A DNA stretch of 7,050 nucleotides from Candidatus Bathyarchaeota archaeon (GTDB taxonomy: Archaea; Thermoproteota; Bathyarchaeia; TCS64). Positions 6,657 through 7,050 of the stretch are shown in pieces (the stretch's first letter is position 1; each line of letters begins with the position of its first letter). The translations under genes and the position numbers were made by a program. The stretch covers positions 1-7,050 of the forward strand of contig CALGBN010000317.1 in assembly GCA_937877765.1 (NCBI GenBank), given 5' to 3'. Under the pieces are notes generated by a model, which had not been told where the DNA came from, searched no databases, and saw nothing but the letters and a program-made list of their open reading frames with translations.

Positions 6657-6728
6657 TGATAAATTTGTGGTTATCAAAAGTTATTATATAAATGTTTTAA
6701 CTAAACAACATAGAGACTGGGCCATCGT

Positions 6729-7025
6729 GTTTCAATCCACGCCCCCGCACGGGGGGCGACTTAACTTGTGCCTGTTTGCTTGCCAGGCTTTCGTGTTTCA
6801 ATCCACGCCCCCGCACGGGGGGCGACAAATTTGTAATGAAATCAATAGGTTAGGGCTACATGTTTCAATCCACGCCCCCGCACGGGGGGCGACTTTTTAA
6901 AAGGAGATAAGTTATGAACATACAGGAAGTTTCAATCCACGCCCCCGCACGGGGGGCGACTTAAGTTGATTTTTAGATTTTCGCTTCAAGTAAGTTTCAA
7001 TCCACGCCCCCGCACGGGGGGCGAC
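6729..7025 (-). CRISPR. CRISPR array, five identical 32-bp repeats of type I-C character
   Basis: Repeats are at 6729-6760, 6795-6826, 6862-6893, 6929-6960 and 6994-7025, all identical. Each starts GTTTCAATCCAC and ends GGGGGGCGAC on the plus strand. Spacers are 34 (6761-6794), 35 (6827-6861), 35 (6894-6928) and 33 bases (6961-6993). The last 25 bases, 7026-7050, are either a cut spacer or the start of the leader. Read on the minus strand the repeat begins GTCGCC and ends in ATTGAAAC, the crRNA-strand orientation of type I-C repeats. It folds into a 7-bp stem (CGCCCCC/GGGGGCG) with a 5-base loop. Cutting at the stem base leaves an 11-base handle, TGGATTGAAAC, the length known for Cas5-processed I-C crRNAs. 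Transcription should run leftward, with leader and newest spacers on the right and the leader-distal end at 6729. No cas gene lies in the window. Subtype is inferred from the repeat alone. Confidence 0.97.
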
Positions 7026-7050
7026 TGGTAAGGTTTAAATAGGTTACAAA

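Noticed and set aside
6695..6728. A former spacer next to repeat 1, because the flank and spacer 1 both end in TCGT before the repeat
   Set aside because: No degenerate repeat precedes it, and four shared bases are weak evidence.
6520..6900. Open frame of 126 codons on the plus strand overlapping the end of the M24 gene and the first CRISPR repeats
   Set aside because: It is out of frame with a well-supported enzyme and then reads through three CRISPR repeats, giving repeated peptides such as FQSTPPHGGR and SIHAPARGAT, a well-known false annotation.

Overview
The window looks archaeal. AT-rich TATA-like elements sit about 23-30 bases upstream of four of the five visible start regions, with little or no room for a leader. 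The one gene with a leader carries a GGTGA Shine-Dalgarno. The minus-strand gene at 3988-5233 belongs to the LOR/SDH (TIGR00300-type) ornithine cyclodeaminase family, which is typical of archaea. The exact lineage cannot be read from this sequence. An Asgard-like or other uncultured archaeon is only an impression.

Layout, left to right. (1) A 5'-truncated serine beta-lactamase-like hydrolase (2-1075, +), whose SxxK motif lies near the left edge. (2) An SCP2-like plus cupin two-domain protein (1114-1800, +). (3) A membrane-anchored, surface-exposed clan GH-A glycoside hydrolase with an acidic Thr/Glu/Pro linker (1875-3305, +), behind a promoter with a perfect 16-bp dyad. (4) Converging on it with a 2-bp gap, a small cytoplasmic alpha/beta-hydrolase esterase (3308-3958, -). 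(5) Upstream of that on the same strand, the archaeal-type ornithine cyclodeaminase (3988-5233, -). Its N-terminus is split by an apparent 1-base frameshift, so a plain ORF call starts about 36 residues too late. (6) A divergent promoter region (5234-5341). (7) An M24-family, Xaa-Pro-peptidase-like metallopeptidase with all five metal ligands (5342-6625, +). (8) An AT-rich spacer with terminator-like T-tracts on both strands. (9) A CRISPR array of five identical 32-bp repeats with type I-C character (6729-7025), which runs off or ends at the right edge. By repeat orientation it is transcribed leftward, so the leader and any cas genes should lie to the right of the window.

The genes do not form one pathway. 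The clearest functional link is between the two divergent genes. One enzyme family makes proline from ornithine, and the other often cleaves proline-containing peptides, so the shared region may control proline supply (inference). The first three genes are separately promoted and two look secreted or surface-related (a glycosidase and a beta-lactamase-like hydrolase).

The most useful corrections are the repaired N-terminus of the cyclodeaminase, the 5'-open first gene, and the rejection of a spurious ORF running through the CRISPR repeats. The most unusual pattern is block-like synonymous codon use: stretches of tens of codons end almost only in C and then switch to mainly T.
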